A stretch of DNA of 64,000 nucleotides from Senegalia massiliensis (GCF_900626135.1 NZ_LR130785.1:839241-903240), one strand, 5' to 3'. Positions 7,805-17,297 are shown, counted from the stretch's first letter. Numbers and translations: made by a program. Notes: generated by a model not told the origin, from the sequence alone.

Positions 7805-8278
7805 ATGAAAAACAAAAAAAGAATTAGATTTTTAAATGGACTTCTTAATATTATATTAGCATTCACTATTTTACTTTTTATAATTTTAATCGTTTCTCAG
7901 TTTTATACAGAAAATAGTAGTATAAGAAATATTATTTTAGAAATATTATTAGGTTTAATATTTTATGGTGGGTATTTTATGATTACATTTACGTTGAAAA
8001 AGATTTTAAAGTCAGTAAGAGACAAAACTCCTTTTAACCTTGATAACATTATGTATTTCAAAAGAATTGGTTATTATATCTTTATTGTTGGAGTTATAGA
8101 TGCTATTATAAATTATCCTAAGCCAACCAACTTAGGATTTGAAATTATGTCAACACAATATGGTTCTTTAAAGCCTATATTTTTCTTATATTTAGTTCTA
8201 AGTATTTTATCTCTTATATTAAGTGATGTATTTAGAATGGCTATGGAAATTAAAGAAGAAAATGATTTAACAGTATAG
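7805..8278 (+). CDS. DUF2975 domain membrane protein
   Basis: A 157-residue protein with four hydrophobic helices (roughly residues 10-32, 45-65, 85-105 and 120-145). The block between helices 2 and 3 (KKILKSVRDKTPFN, then IMYFKRIGYY) is characteristic of DUF2975, which is usually encoded with a small Cro/CI-type regulator as here. Function unknown; such pairs often respond to cell-envelope or growth-state signals, which is inference. ATG 7805 is chosen because the TTG at 7787 overlaps the AAAGGAG site. The regulator starts 11 bp after the stop. Confidence 0.75.
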   Translation: MKNKKRIRFLNGLLNIILAFTILLFIILIVSQFYTENSSIRNIILEILLGLIFYGGYFMITFTLKKILKSVRDKTPFNLDNIMYFKRIGYYIFIVGVIDAIINYPKPTNLGFEIMSTQYGSLKPIFFLYLVLSILSLILSDVFRMAMEIKEENDLTV

Positions 8279-8289
8279 GAGGAATTGTA

Positions 8290-8499
8290 TTGATTATTAT
8301 AAATCTAGACGTAATGATGGCTAAAAGAAAGATGAGCCTTAACGAATTATCAGATAGGGTTGGTATTACAAATTCGAATTTATCAATACTCAAAAACAAC
8401 AAAGCAAGAGCCATTAGATTTTCAACATTAGAAGCAATTTGCAAAGAGCTAAAATGTCAACCAGGTGATATACTTGAATATAAAGAGGCTGAGGACTAA
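8290..8499 (+). CDS. YozG/YdhC-like Cro/CI-type helix-turn-helix regulator
   Basis: A 69-residue single-domain HTH protein: LNELSDRVGITNSNLSILKN is a typical recognition-helix region and the tail CKELKCQPGDILEY is diagnostic of the short XRE regulators paired with DUF2975. It starts at TTG 8290, 7 bases after AGGAGG, which itself overlaps the stop codon of the upstream gene; translational coupling is likely. It probably controls its own operon or senses through the membrane partner (inference). Confidence 0.85.
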   Translation: MIIINLDVMMAKRKMSLNELSDRVGITNSNLSILKNNKARAIRFSTLEAICKELKCQPGDILEYKEAED

Positions 8500-8658
8500 G
8501 TGATTCTGATACAAATATATCTGATATTTAAAATAATATAGAGTTATGAATATATTCATAATTAATAGTAAATAGATGATAAATATATATTTAAAAGGGG
8601 TATCTATATAATAGAACAAGTTTCATTTAAATTATAAGGTTTTAAAGGAGGAGTAAAA

Positions 8659-9084
8659 ATGAAGAAGATTTTAGTTGCAACAGATGGTTCAAATAATTCT
8701 AAAAAAGCATTACTTGAAGCTAAGAAATTAGCAGAAGCATTAGATGCAAAATTAGAGATACTAAGTGTAGTGCAAAATCTAATGATAACTCCTTACGTGA
8801 CAGAACAATACTATAATGCAGAAATAAATGAAAGCTTAATTCAGTCAGGAGAAACTATTTTAGAAGAATCATTAAAATTATTTGATGATTTCAAAGGAGA
8901 AGTAAAAACTAAATTGAGAAAAGGAAATCCTGGAGACGAAATAATAAAAGAAGTAGAAGAAGAAAATTATGATTTAGTTGTAATGGGAAGTAGAGGACTT
9001 GGAGCTTTTTCAAGAGCAATGGTTGGAAGTGTTTCACATAAAGTTTTAAATCATGTAAAAACTAATGTGTTAATAGTTAAATAA
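8659..9084 (+). CDS. Universal stress protein (UspA family)
   Basis: A 141-residue single Usp domain. ILVATDGSNNSKKAL at the N-terminus and MGSRGLGAFSRAMVGSVS near the C-terminus form the ATP-binding signature (G-x2-G-x9-G-S/T), so this is an ATP-binding type. Very strong AAAGGAGGAG site. Monocistronic with its own terminator. Physiological role in stress or energy limitation is family knowledge. Confidence 0.9.
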   Translation: MKKILVATDGSNNSKKALLEAKKLAEALDAKLEILSVVQNLMITPYVTEQYYNAEINESLIQSGETILEESLKLFDDFKGEVKTKLRKGNPGDEIIKEVEEENYDLVVMGSRGLGAFSRAMVGSVSHKVLNHVKTNVLIVK

Positions 9085-9097
9085 AAATTAAATAGTA

Positions 9098-9150
9098 AAT
9101 AAGCATAAAGTCTTAGGTCTTTAAATTAGGCCTAAGACTTTATGCTTATT
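9098..9150 (+). terminator. Terminator after usp gene
   Basis: Arms AATAAGCATAAAGTCTTAGG (9098-9117) and the complement ending at 9150 form a ~20-bp stem, loop TCTTTAAATTAG region, followed by T-rich sequence. Confidence 0.75.
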
Positions 9151-9240
9151 TATTATCAAAATATTGAACAGATATATAATATATCGACAATAAATGATAT
9201 AATATCTTATAATTCGACAAAAATATATTAAAGCTAGGAG

Positions 9241-11295
9241 ATGTTAAAGATAAAAAAGAGAAAAACAAAAATTAAAAAAAGTTCCATAAGAACAAGTTTA
9301 TTAGTAATACCTATTATAGTAATAATTATATCCATAGTTACAATAGGTGCAATTTCAAGTTATATGATTAGAAAAAGTTCAATTAGTCAGATGGAGGAAA
9401 ATGGAAAGTTTTTATTGAATCAGTTTGTAAGTAGAATAGAAAATAATGCTAATTCTTTAGAAGTAATAAATGAATCAATAGAAAATGATATTAGAAAAGC
9501 TACTAAGACAATGTCAAGAAATTATGATGAATTAAGCAATGAAAAACTAACTGAAATAGCAGAAGATTTAGACATTGATGTATTAAATTATTTTAATAAT
9601 GAAGCACTTGTAACATATTCTAATACATCTAAAAATATAGGGTTTCAACCTGATAGTGATGATCATCCCATACGAAAACTTATAAAAGGAAATGAAAAAG
9701 AATTAATGGAAGGCATTAGAAAGGATGCTATAAGTGGTGATCATTTTAAATTTGGAGCTTTCAAAAATCCAGATGGTTCAGTAGTTCAGGCAGGGATAAA
9801 TGCAAATTACATAAATGATTTAACAGAACAATTTAGTTATCAAAAACTTATAGAAAACTTGGCTTCCACTGAAGAAATTACATATGCAGTTTTTATAGAT
9901 GATAATCTAAAAGCTATTGCACATAGCAATACAGATAGAATAGGTAGTGATTTTTCAAAGGATAAAGGGGCTATTTCTGCTGTTAATAAAGAAAAAGCTT
10001 TTTCATATGAAGATGAATATGGATCAGAGAATGAGTCAGTTTACAATATAGTGTATCCAGCTGTTATAAATGGTAAAAATGTAGGTGCTGTAAAGATAGG
10101 ATTTTCCATGGAAAGTGTTAACTCTGCAATCACTACTAATGTAACGACTATTGTTATAACAGGGATTATTACAATATTACTTCTAGGGTTTATATTATTC
10201 TATACATCAAATTATGCTATAAAAACTATAAACAAATTAAAATTAGAAATGAATAATATGGCAGAAGGAGATTTTACAGTTAATGACTCAAAGAATATTT
10301 CAGTTAAAAATGATGAATTTGGAGAAATATATAGTTCTGTAAATAAAATGAAATTATCTGTAAGACATATGATTGAAAATGTAATAGATAAAGCTCAAGC
10401 GTTAGCTGCTCATTCTGAAGAGTTAACAGCAACTACATATCAATCTGTAAAAGCATCTGATGAAGTATCTAAAGCTATTGAAGATATAGCTAATGGTTCT
10501 AGTGAACAAGCAGCAGATACAGAAAATGGATTTAATTCAGTTAAAGAACTTGGAGATTTAGTAAATAGTAATTCTTCACATATAAATGATTTAAATAGTT
10601 CCACTTCAAAAGTTAATATGCTTAAAGATGAAGGGTTAGAACTGATAGAAGATCTTATAGATAAGACAAATATAAATATTAAATCTTCAAAAGAGGTTCA
10701 ATCAGTAATTGTAGAAACAAGTGAAAGTGCTAAAAAAATTGCAACAGCAAGTGAAATGATTAAGAATATTTCAAATCAAACGAATTTATTAGCATTAAAT
10801 GCAAGTATTGAAGCTGCTAGGGCAGGTGATGCAGGAAGAGGATTTGCAGTAGTTGCAGATGAAATAAGAAAACTTGCAGAGGAATCTGAAAAATTTACTG
10901 AGGAAATTGGAAATATTATAAATGAACTTACTTCTAAATCATCTACTGCTGTAGATACAATGGAAGATGTAGGAAGGAACGTAGAATCACAAAGCATAAC
11001 TGTAAATGAAACTAGTGAAAAATTTAATGGAATAGCAAGTGCTTTAAATAAAATGCAAAATGCAATAAAATTAGTAAATGGTTCTAGTGATGAAATGATT
11101 AATCAGAATAAAAATATAAGACAAATAATGGATAATCTTTCAAGTATATCACAAGGAAATGCAGCAAGTAGTCAAGAAGTTTCTGCAAGTATGGAACAAC
11201 AGACAGCTGCCATTACTGAAATATCAGGTGCTAGTGAAGAACTTTCTACAATTGCAGAAGAACTTAATACATTAATAGAGAAATTTAAAATTTAA
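9241..11295 (+). CDS. Methyl-accepting chemotaxis protein with extracellular Cache-type sensor
   Basis: A 684-residue chemoreceptor: basic N-terminus, TM1 about 18-40, a ~255-residue extracellular region with dCache-like composition, TM2 about 300-325, HAMP about 326-380, then the cytoplasmic signalling domain. The hairpin tip block [19 protein letters not shown] and the [18 protein letters not shown] block are unmistakable. The ligand cannot be read from sequence. The start is slightly odd: AGGAG directly abuts the ATG at 9241, and no better in-frame start is visible, so true initiation may be a few codons on. No chemotaxis genes adjoin. Confidence 0.9.
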   Translation: MLKIKKRKTKIKKSSIRTSLLVIPIIVIIISIVTIGAISSYMIRKSSISQMEENGKFLLNQFVSRIENNANSLEVINESIENDIRKATKTMSRNYDELSNEKLTEIAEDLDIDVLNYFNNEALVTYSNTSKNIGFQPDSDDHPIRKLIKGNEKELMEGIRKDAISGDHFKFGAFKNPDGSVVQAGINANYINDLTEQFSYQKLIENLASTEEITYAVFIDDNLKAIAHSNTDRIGSDFSKDKGAISAVNKEKAFSYEDEYGSENESVYNIVYPAVINGKNVGAVKIGFSMESVNSAITTNVTTIVITGIITILLLGFILFYTSNYAIKTINKLKLEMNNMAEGDFTVNDSKNISVKNDEFGEIYSSVNKMKLSVRHMIENVIDKAQALAAHSEELTATTYQSVKASDEVSKAIEDIANGSSEQAADTENGFNSVKELGDLVNSNSSHINDLNSSTSKVNMLKDEGLELIEDLIDKTNINIKSSKEVQSVIVETSESAKKIATASEMIKNISNQTNLLALNASIEAARAGDAGRGFAVVADEIRKLAEESEKFTEEIGNIINELTSKSSTAVDTMEDVGRNVESQSITVNETSEKFNGIASALNKMQNAIKLVNGSSDEMINQNKNIRQIMDNLSSISQGNAASSQEVSASMEQQTAAITEISGASEELSTIAEELNTLIEKFKI

Positions 11296-11307
11296 TATAA
11301 ATAAATT

Positions 11308-11351
11308 AATAAAGATGATGGTATTAAAGATATTGTTGTCTTTATTTTTTT
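11308..11351 (+). terminator. Weak terminator after chemoreceptor gene
   Basis: AATAAAGA (11308-11315) pairs with TCTTTATT (11339-11346), the inner part only through G-U pairs, and is followed by T6. Confidence 0.45.
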
Positions 11352-11408
11352 ATTTAGGGTATATAGAATATTAATTAAATAAAAAATAGAATAAAAGGAG
11401 AATGTAAA

Positions 11409-12377
11409 ATGTGTACAACTATAGGGTTTTCATATAATGAAGGTTTTGTAAGTGGAAGGACATTGGAACTTGGAATAAAATTAGACAATAAAATAATGTA
11501 TGTACCAAAGAGTAAAGAAAATTTTATTGATACAAAAGATAAAAAGTATTCTTCAAAATATGCCACGATAGGTACTAGTTTCTTTGATATAGCTTCATTT
11601 GGAGATGGTATAAATGAAATGGGACTTATGGGATCTAATAATTTTTTCCCAAAGTATGCCTCATTTGCAAAAGAATCAATAGATGGAAAGGTAAATATGA
11701 CTACATCTAATGCTTTTGACTATTTGTTAACTAGATGTAAAGATGTAAATGAAGTAAAAAAAGAATCAAAAAATATTGTACTATTAGAACATGGAAATGA
11801 TGAAAAAGATATATCTATAAGTATTCATTTTTTCTTTATGGATGCTAAAGGAGAGAAAATTGTATTAGAACCAAAGAATGGTATACTAATTTCTTATGAA
11901 AATCCATATGGGATTTTAACAAATTCTCCAGATTTTCCTTGGAATACAACTAATCTAAAGAATTATATTAACTTGAATCCAGAAAATGTTGAAGAAGCTA
12001 ATTATAATGGGAAAATTATTTCAAAATTCGGAGAAGGAACTGGGATGTTAGGATTACCTGGTGATTTTACATCTCCATCTAGATTCATAAGAGCAGCTTA
12101 TTTTGTATCCAATACACCTAAAGATTTAGGGAGAAATGAAGCTATACTCCAAGCATTTAGAATACTTTCTCAATTTGATATACCAAAAGGATCTGTAAAG
12201 GATATGAAGAAAAGACTTCAAAATGAAACTTTATATACTTCTATTATGGATACTACAAAAAAATCTTATTTTATAAAATGTCATGATAATATAAATATAC
12301 AGTCATTTTGTTTAGATGATTATGAAGATGAAAAGGATATAAAATTTATTGAACTTGAAAAGGGAATGAACTTGTAG
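11409..12377 (+). CDS. Choloylglycine hydrolase / penicillin V acylase family Ntn-hydrolase
   Basis: A 322-residue linear-amide C-N hydrolase. The protein starts MCTT, so removal of Met exposes C2, the N-terminal nucleophile. GRTLEL (R-x-x-E near 17-22), the GDGINEMGL block and NSPDFPWN are conserved in bile-salt hydrolases and penicillin acylases. The substrate (bile salt, N-acyl-homoserine lactone, penicillin V or other) is not decidable here. AAAGGAG lies 8 bases before ATG. The next two small genes follow within 16 bp and are probably co-transcribed. Confidence 0.85.
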   Translation: MCTTIGFSYNEGFVSGRTLELGIKLDNKIMYVPKSKENFIDTKDKKYSSKYATIGTSFFDIASFGDGINEMGLMGSNNFFPKYASFAKESIDGKVNMTTSNAFDYLLTRCKDVNEVKKESKNIVLLEHGNDEKDISISIHFFFMDAKGEKIVLEPKNGILISYENPYGILTNSPDFPWNTTNLKNYINLNPENVEEANYNGKIISKFGEGTGMLGLPGDFTSPSRFIRAAYFVSNTPKDLGRNEAILQAFRILSQFDIPKGSVKDMKKRLQNETLYTSIMDTTKKSYFIKCHDNINIQSFCLDDYEDEKDIKFIELEKGMNL

Positions 12378-12392
12378 AAAGGGGATAAAAAT

Positions 12393-12821
12393 ATGTTAAA
12401 AGATGAAGCTAAAAAATATATTGAATCAGAACTTAAATATGGTGATAAAAGACATTTATATCATTATAACTGTGCAGAAGTAGTGCTAAATGCTTGCAAT
12501 GACTATTACAATTTAAACTTAGATAAAAACACTTTAAAAGTAATGGCACCTTTTGGCGGTGGTTTATGTTCTGAAAAAACTTGTGGAATTCTTACAGGAG
12601 GAGCTGCAGCAATAGGAATTATGTTTGCAGAAAATAAGCCAAGTGAAAATATTAAGATGAAAGAAATAGCTAAAAAATGGATAGAGGAATTTGAAAAAGA
12701 ATTTAAAAATACTGATTGTAAGGTTATAAAGGAAACAAAAAGAGATGAAAATGAAGGATGCAAACCTTTAATAATACAAGGAGCAGAAATTTTAGAAGAA
12801 ATAATAAATGAATATAAATAG
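12393..12821 (+). CDS. C_GCAxxG_C_C family redox-type protein
   Basis: A 142-residue cytosolic protein with spaced cysteines: YNCAEVVL near 30, GGGLCSEKTCGILTGG in the middle (C-G-x3-G, the family hallmark region), then DCK and GC near the C-terminus. These match the C_GCAxxG_C_C family, thought to bind metal or take part in redox chemistry; no function is established that I know of. Spacing of 15 bp from the Ntn-hydrolase gene and 12 bp to the zinc-ribbon gene indicates one operon. Confidence 0.78.
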   Translation: MLKDEAKKYIESELKYGDKRHLYHYNCAEVVLNACNDYYNLNLDKNTLKVMAPFGGGLCSEKTCGILTGGAAAIGIMFAENKPSENIKMKEIAKKWIEEFEKEFKNTDCKVIKETKRDENEGCKPLIIQGAEILEEIINEYK

Positions 12822-12833
12822 AGGAGTCAGAAT

Positions 12834-13028
12834 ATGATAGTAGAAAATAAGGTATGTCCAAAATGTGGAAGTAATAAAATAGGTCAAGGTAAACAAATAG
12901 GTCATGGTAAAATGCTTCCTGCAAATAATACATTTATGTCTCTTGGGTCAAATATAATAGCTGATATTTGTACTGAATGTGGATATATTATGGAAATGAG
13001 AGTAGAAAAACCTTATAAATTTAAATAA
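12834..13028 (+). CDS. Small zinc-ribbon protein
   Basis: 64 residues with two metal knuckles, CPKCGS (8-13) and CTECGY near residue 48, separated by a Gly/Lys-rich loop (GQGKQIGHGK). These small zinc ribbons are often mis-called 'TFIIIB'-like in Firmicutes. A GAGGAG site precedes the ATG. Last gene of the three-gene unit. Function unknown. Confidence 0.75.
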   Translation: MIVENKVCPKCGSNKIGQGKQIGHGKMLPANNTFMSLGSNIIADICTECGYIMEMRVEKPYKFK

Positions 13029-13045
13029 ATATGGATTATATATGA

Positions 13046-13258
13046 AAAATCATCTTTATCTCTCATTCTTTAAACAGACAAAAAGGAGAAACTAGAATAG
13101 AATATGATGAAATTGATAAAATATCAAAATTTAATTCATTAAAAATTATTCCAAATGGTATTTCCATATTTACGTATGATAATAATGAACACAAATTTGT
13201 AGTATATAGAAGAAATTCAGTAATAGAGTTTTTAAATAATAAAATTAATAATCAATAA
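13046..13258 (+). pseudogene. Open frame remnant without start codon
   Basis: The 357-bp gap after the zinc-ribbon gene holds an open frame of about 70 codons with protein-like composition (GETRIEYDEIDKISKFN, later KFVVYRRNSVIEFL) ending at 13256-13258 and immediately followed by a terminator, but with no ATG/GTG/TTG and no ribosome site at its beginning. It looks like the C-terminal remnant of a lost gene, perhaps a PH-like or other small beta-rich domain; I do not recognise the family. Confidence 0.4.
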
Positions 13259-13286
13259 AAAAGATGCTATTAATAGCATCTTTTTT
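13257..13286 (+). terminator. Intrinsic terminator
   Basis: AAAAAAGATGCTAT-TA-ATAGCATCTTTTTT, a perfect 14-bp stem with its own T-tract; retained after the remnant frame. Confidence 0.75.
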
Positions 13287-13301
13287 ATTTTGTATTTATT
13301 C

Positions 13302-13357
13302 TTGACAAAATAAAATTTCAACTATATACTGTATATATAATATATAAACAGTATATA
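13302..13357 (+). promoter_or_regulatory. Promoter and operator of the GntR-ABC operon
   Basis: TTGACA (13302-13307), 17-bp spacer, TATACT (13325-13330). A perfect inverted repeat TATATACTGT (13323-13332) ... ACAGTATATA (13348-13357) overlaps the -10 and start region, the expected layout for autorepression by the YtrA-type GntR protein encoded next. Confidence 0.7.
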
Positions 13358-13385
13358 CATAGTAAACAGTAAAGAGAGGTGGAGT

Positions 13386-13760
13386 ATGCGAATTATAGTA
13401 TCCAATTCTTCAAATGATCCTATATATGAACAAATATCTAGCCAAATAAAATCTATGATAATAAAAGGAGAATTAGAAGTAGGAGAAGGATTACCTTCGA
13501 TAAGAGGACTTGCAAAGGATTTACAAATATCTGTAATCACTACTAAAAGGGCATATGAAGAGTTAGAAAAAGAAGGGTTTATAGAGACTATACAAGGAAA
13601 AGGCTCTTTTGTAGCTATGCAAAACAAAGAACTTATGAAAGAAAAAAAGCTAAAAATTATAGAAGAAAAATTAGTAGAAGTAGTTAATGAATCAAAATTA
13701 CTAGGATTAAATTATAGAGAAATAGAAGAAATGCTAAGGATTTTATTTGAGGAGGTATAA
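13386..13760 (+). CDS. GntR family regulator, YtrA subfamily
   Basis: 124 residues: an N-terminal winged helix (PIYEQISSQIKSMII, then LPSIRGLAKDLQISVITTKRAYEEL) and only a short C-terminal helical tail of ~50 residues, the defining feature of the YtrA subgroup. These repressors are normally encoded upstream of ABC transporters and autoregulate through an inverted repeat, which is present in the promoter. The next gene's ATG follows the stop by one base. Confidence 0.9.
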   Translation: MRIIVSNSSNDPIYEQISSQIKSMIIKGELEVGEGLPSIRGLAKDLQISVITTKRAYEELEKEGFIETIQGKGSFVAMQNKELMKEKKLKIIEEKLVEVVNESKLLGLNYREIEEMLRILFEEV

Positions 13761-13761
13761 T

Positions 13762-14607
13762 ATGTTAAAAGTACAAAGTTTAAATAAAAAGTTTAAGAAT
13801 TTTGAATTGAAAAATGTATCATTAAATCTTGAACCAGGCTATATTATGGGGTTTATTGGACCAAATGGAGCTGGGAAAACTACTACAATAAAATTAATAA
13901 TGAATCTAATAAAAAGAGATTCAGGCAGTATTGAAATATTTGGACTTGATAACAAAGAATACGAAAGAAAAGTAAAAGAGAGGATAGGATTTGCCTATGA
14001 TGAATCATATTTTTATGAAGATTTAACTATCAAACAGATGAAAAATATAGTAGCACCATTTTATAGTAAGTGGGATGAAAAAGTATTTAAGGAATATATG
14101 AAAAAATTTTCTTTAGATGAAAATATGAAAATAAAGACACTTTCAAAAGGGATGAAGATGAAGTTTTCCTTAAGTATTGCATTATCACATAATGCAGATT
14201 TAATTATAATGGATGAACCTACATCAGGTCTTGATCCAGTATTTAGAAGAGAAATATTAGATATATTATATGATGTGATACAAGATGAAAATAAGTCAAT
14301 ATTTTTCTCAACTCATATAACTACAGATCTTGAAAAGATAGCTGATTATATAACATTTATAAATGATGGAGAAATAGTTTTTTCAAAACCCAAAGATGAA
14401 ATATTAGAACAGTATAAAGTGATAAAGGGTGGAAAAGAAATATTAAGCTCAGAAGTAAAAAGTAAGTTTATAGGTATTAGAGAAACGAATGTAGGATTTG
14501 AAGCACTTACAGATAATAAAGATATTATTAAAAAACTATCTAAAGATAAAGTATTGATAGAAAAGCCATCCCTTGAAGATATAATGTTTTATACGGTGAG
14601 GAGGTAA
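13762..14607 (+). CDS. ABC transporter ATP-binding protein (YtrB-like)
   Basis: 281 residues. Walker A GPNGAGKTTT (33-42), signature LSKGMKMK, Walker B LIIMDEPTSGLD and the switch His in FFSTHI. Starting at ATG 13762 avoids the upstream TTG that overlaps the GAGGAGG site. It energises the two following membrane proteins; the C-terminal extension (~70 residues) is typical of ABC-2-type exporters in YtrA-controlled operons, which often act on cell-wall antibiotics or envelope stress (family knowledge, not shown here). Confidence 0.9.
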   Translation: MLKVQSLNKKFKNFELKNVSLNLEPGYIMGFIGPNGAGKTTTIKLIMNLIKRDSGSIEIFGLDNKEYERKVKERIGFAYDESYFYEDLTIKQMKNIVAPFYSKWDEKVFKEYMKKFSLDENMKIKTLSKGMKMKFSLSIALSHNADLIIMDEPTSGLDPVFRREILDILYDVIQDENKSIFFSTHITTDLEKIADYITFINDGEIVFSKPKDEILEQYKVIKGGKEILSSEVKSKFIGIRETNVGFEALTDNKDIIKKLSKDKVLIEKPSLEDIMFYTVRR

Positions 14608-14609
14608 GT

Positions 14610-15245
14610 ATGAATATATTTAATTTGATTAAAAAAGATATGACAGTTGTCTTTTCAAATAAATCAATGTACATGATATTATTATTATTTGTACCTTTTC
14701 TCGTTTTAGTATTAGGGGCTGAAGATATGAATGGCATATATTTATTTTCAATACTTACATTTACCTATATGGTATTATATATTCCTTTTTCTTATGAAGT
14801 AAGGGATAAACCCAATGTATTAATCCAATCACTACCGGTTAAAAAAAGAGATATAGTAATTAGCAAATATATTAGTATGATTATAAGTTTAATCATGGGA
14901 AATATCTATACATTTATTTATCTTCTACTAATAAAGACACTGGGGATTTTAGATGAAATAACAATTGATATAAGCATTATAGCTTTTGCATTTGTGATTA
15001 CAGTTTTTGCAACATCTATATTATTACCTGCACAATTTAAATTTACATCTAAGATTGCAAACTTCATCAATATGTTTATTTATATATTTTTCATGATAAA
15101 TGCAGGAGTATTGAATGAATTATATACAAATTTAGATTTATCAAAAACTTCAAGTATATTATTAACGCTTTCTATAGTAGCTGTAATATATTTTATATCA
15201 CTCGGAATTTCTATTGCTTTATATAAAAGCAGAAAATTTTATTAA
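14610..15245 (+). CDS. ABC-2 type permease, first subunit
   Basis: 211 residues with six hydrophobic helices and the block SLPVKKRDIVISKYISMI after helix 2, a conserved cytoplasmic element of the ABC-2 permeases of GntR/YtrA operons. It begins 2 bp after the ATPase stop; GAGGAGG lies within the ATPase end. Probably a heterodimer with the next gene product. Confidence 0.82.
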   Translation: MNIFNLIKKDMTVVFSNKSMYMILLLFVPFLVLVLGAEDMNGIYLFSILTFTYMVLYIPFSYEVRDKPNVLIQSLPVKKRDIVISKYISMIISLIMGNIYTFIYLLLIKTLGILDEITIDISIIAFAFVITVFATSILLPAQFKFTSKIANFINMFIYIFFMINAGVLNELYTNLDLSKTSSILLTLSIVAVIYFISLGISIALYKSRKFY

Positions 15246-15258
15246 AAGGAGGATTTTT

Positions 15259-15918
15259 ATGTTTAGTCTTATAATGAGAGATATAAGAATAGTAAGTTAT
15301 ATGAATTTATTTATACCTATAGCAGCCATAGTAAGTGGTTACATAGGAGTATCTCTAGACAATCCAATTAAATCTAATTTAGCATATTTACTTGGAACTA
15401 TTATCAGTGTATATTTTACTATAATTATGCTTACTACTAAAGAAGCTAAGACCAGAGCAAATGCACTAATAGTTTCTCTGCCTATTAAGAGATTTGATGT
15501 AGTCAAATCTAGATATGTATCAATGCTCATATATATAATTTTTGCATCTATAATAGTATATATATCATCACATACAAGTAAAATAATATTTGATGATGTC
15601 TATGGAAGTCCATTAGCCTTAAACGCTATATTAATCATATCATCAATAATAATTATGTATTTAGTATTTAATTTACCCTTTCAATACTATAATTTAGGCA
15701 AAGCTCAAATATTTAATTCTATATTCTATGTAGTAGTTATATTATCCCCCAATATATTTAATAGATTAAATATAAATATAGCAGAAAGTACTTTGATGAA
15801 AAATATATTAGAATTAAATTTAAATCAATTTAGCCTTATATTATTTGGAATAAGTATATTACTATATTTTATATCTCTATTTGTATCGAAATCAATATAC
15901 GAAGCTAAGGAATTTTAA
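15259..15918 (+). CDS. ABC-2 type permease, second subunit
   Basis: 219 residues, six hydrophobic helices, with SLPIKRFDVVKSRYVSML matching the corresponding block of the preceding permease; the two are paralogues. ATG 15259 has an AAAGGAGG site; the earlier ATG at 15214 lies inside the previous gene and lacks one. Last gene of the operon, followed by a strong palindromic terminator. Confidence 0.82.
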   Translation: MFSLIMRDIRIVSYMNLFIPIAAIVSGYIGVSLDNPIKSNLAYLLGTIISVYFTIIMLTTKEAKTRANALIVSLPIKRFDVVKSRYVSMLIYIIFASIIVYISSHTSKIIFDDVYGSPLALNAILIISSIIIMYLVFNLPFQYYNLGKAQIFNSIFYVVVILSPNIFNRLNINIAESTLMKNILELNLNQFSLILFGISILLYFISLFVSKSIYEAKEF

Positions 15919-15924
15919 AAAATC

Positions 15925-15964
15925 ATAAGTTCTTAACTCATTGTACAATGAGTTAAGAACTTAT
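15925..15964 (+). terminator. Terminator of the GntR-ABC operon
   Basis: A 40-nt perfect palindrome (20-bp arms, centre TTGTACAA) followed by TTATTTATATTTT. Confidence 0.7.
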
Positions 15965-16070
15965 TTATATTTTAGTATTTATAAAAAAATGATATAATTG
16001 TACATAGAATAAATATACTTAGATAGTATTATTGGACTAAGTATAAAAGTGTTATATGAGGTGAAAGCAA

Positions 16071-16772
16071 ATGATAAATAAAGATTTTAATAAAATAGTT
16101 TTAAATAAATCATCATTACCTAATGATCCAGAAAAATTCTTTCAAGGAATGTCTTATTTCAATGAACTTATGATGATGTATCAATCTGCTATTAGAGAAG
16201 TAACTACAAAACTTACAATACTTAATGATGAATTATCTCTAGCTAACAGAAAAAATCCAATACAATTTATTAAATCTAGAGTTAAAAAACCTCTTAGTAT
16301 AGTAAATAAGTTAGAAAAATTAGAAAAAGAAATTAGTATTGAATCAATTATGAATTCTCTTAATGATGTTGCCGGAATACGAGTAGTTTGTTCTTTTATA
16401 GATGATGTATATAAAATTTCAGATATGCTTACAAAACAAGATGATATTAAATTAATTAGAGTTAAAGATTATATCAAGAATCCTAAACCTAATGGGTATA
16501 GAAGTTATCATATGATAATTGAAATTCCTGTTTTCTTTTCAGATAGTAAGCAATGGATAAGAGTAGAAATACAAATCCGAACGGTTGCAATGGATTTTTG
16601 GGCAAGCCTTGAGCATGAATTAAAGTATAAAAAAGGTATAGAAGATTCAAAGGAAATTGAAAAAGAACTTAAAAGATGTGCAAATACTATTGCAGAAACT
16701 GATCACAAGATGATGAGTATTAGAAATAAAATTCAAGGCAATTCAAGTAAAGGAGGAAAACATGAAATTTAG
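16071..16772 (+). CDS. Small alarmone synthetase (RelA/SpoT synthetase domain, RelQ/YjbM type)
   Basis: 233 residues holding only the (p)ppGpp synthetase domain: VAGIRVVCSFIDDVY (GTP/ATP-side block), NPKPNGYRSYH (G-loop-like block) and EIQIRTVAMDFWASLEHE (catalytic Glu and pyrophosphate-side residues). There is no HD hydrolase, TGS or ACT domain, so it is a stand-alone small alarmone synthetase making pppGpp/ppGpp. N-terminal ~50 residues and a C-terminal helix match the RelQ/RelP length. GAGGTGAAAG precedes the ATG. Overlaps the next gene by 11 bp. Confidence 0.88.
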   Translation: MINKDFNKIVLNKSSLPNDPEKFFQGMSYFNELMMMYQSAIREVTTKLTILNDELSLANRKNPIQFIKSRVKKPLSIVNKLEKLEKEISIESIMNSLNDVAGIRVVCSFIDDVYKISDMLTKQDDIKLIRVKDYIKNPKPNGYRSYHMIIEIPVFFSDSKQWIRVEIQIRTVAMDFWASLEHELKYKKGIEDSKEIEKELKRCANTIAETDHKMMSIRNKIQGNSSKGGKHEI

Positions 16773-17271
16773 ATTAGCAGAATTTAAAGATATAGATGAA
16801 ATAATGGATATAATAACAAAAGCACAAAATTATATGCATAGTGAAGGAATACCTCAATGGACAAATGGATATCCAAATAGTGATACAATAAAAGAAGATA
16901 TAAACAATGGTTATAGTTATATATTAGAAGAAAATGAAAAAATATATGTAACAGGATCAGTTAGTTTTGATGGTGAAGAAACTTATGAAGATATATATGA
17001 AGGTGAGTGGATTACCCATGATAAATATGTAGTAATCCATAGAATGGCTATAGATATGGATTATAAAGGATCAGGAATGTCAACTAAATTCTTAAAAGAG
17101 GTAGAAAATTTAAGTAAAGAAAAAGATATATATAGCATAAAAATAGATACACATAGAAAAAACAAATCCATGCAGAAATTTTTAAAGAAAAATGGATTTA
17201 AATACTGTGGAATTATATATATAAAAGATGGAAGTGAAAGGTTTGCATATGAGAAAATTTTAGAAAAATAA
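16762..17271 (+). CDS. GNAT family N-acetyltransferase
   Basis: 169 residues with a GNAT fold: N-terminal RLAEFKDIDEIMDIITKAQ, the acetyl-CoA loop region VIHRMAIDMDYKGSGMSTKFL (the R/Q-x2-G-x-G/A motif appears as Y-K-G-S-G-M) and the C-terminal MQKFLKKNGFKYCG. Its start lies inside the alarmone synthetase gene behind an AAAGGAGG site, so the two are translationally coupled. Substrate unknown. Confidence 0.85.
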   Translation: MKFRLAEFKDIDEIMDIITKAQNYMHSEGIPQWTNGYPNSDTIKEDINNGYSYILEENEKIYVTGSVSFDGEETYEDIYEGEWITHDKYVVIHRMAIDMDYKGSGMSTKFLKEVENLSKEKDIYSIKIDTHRKNKSMQKFLKKNGFKYCGIIYIKDGSERFAYEKILEK

Positions 17272-17297
17272 ATGCTTCTAAAATTATTTTGCATATT

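Noticed and set aside
15925-15964. Large perfect palindromes (also 1433, 17992, 48277) as insertion-sequence ends or transposon remnants
   Set aside because: Each lies immediately after a stop codon, sequences differ from one another, and they fit bidirectional intrinsic terminators.
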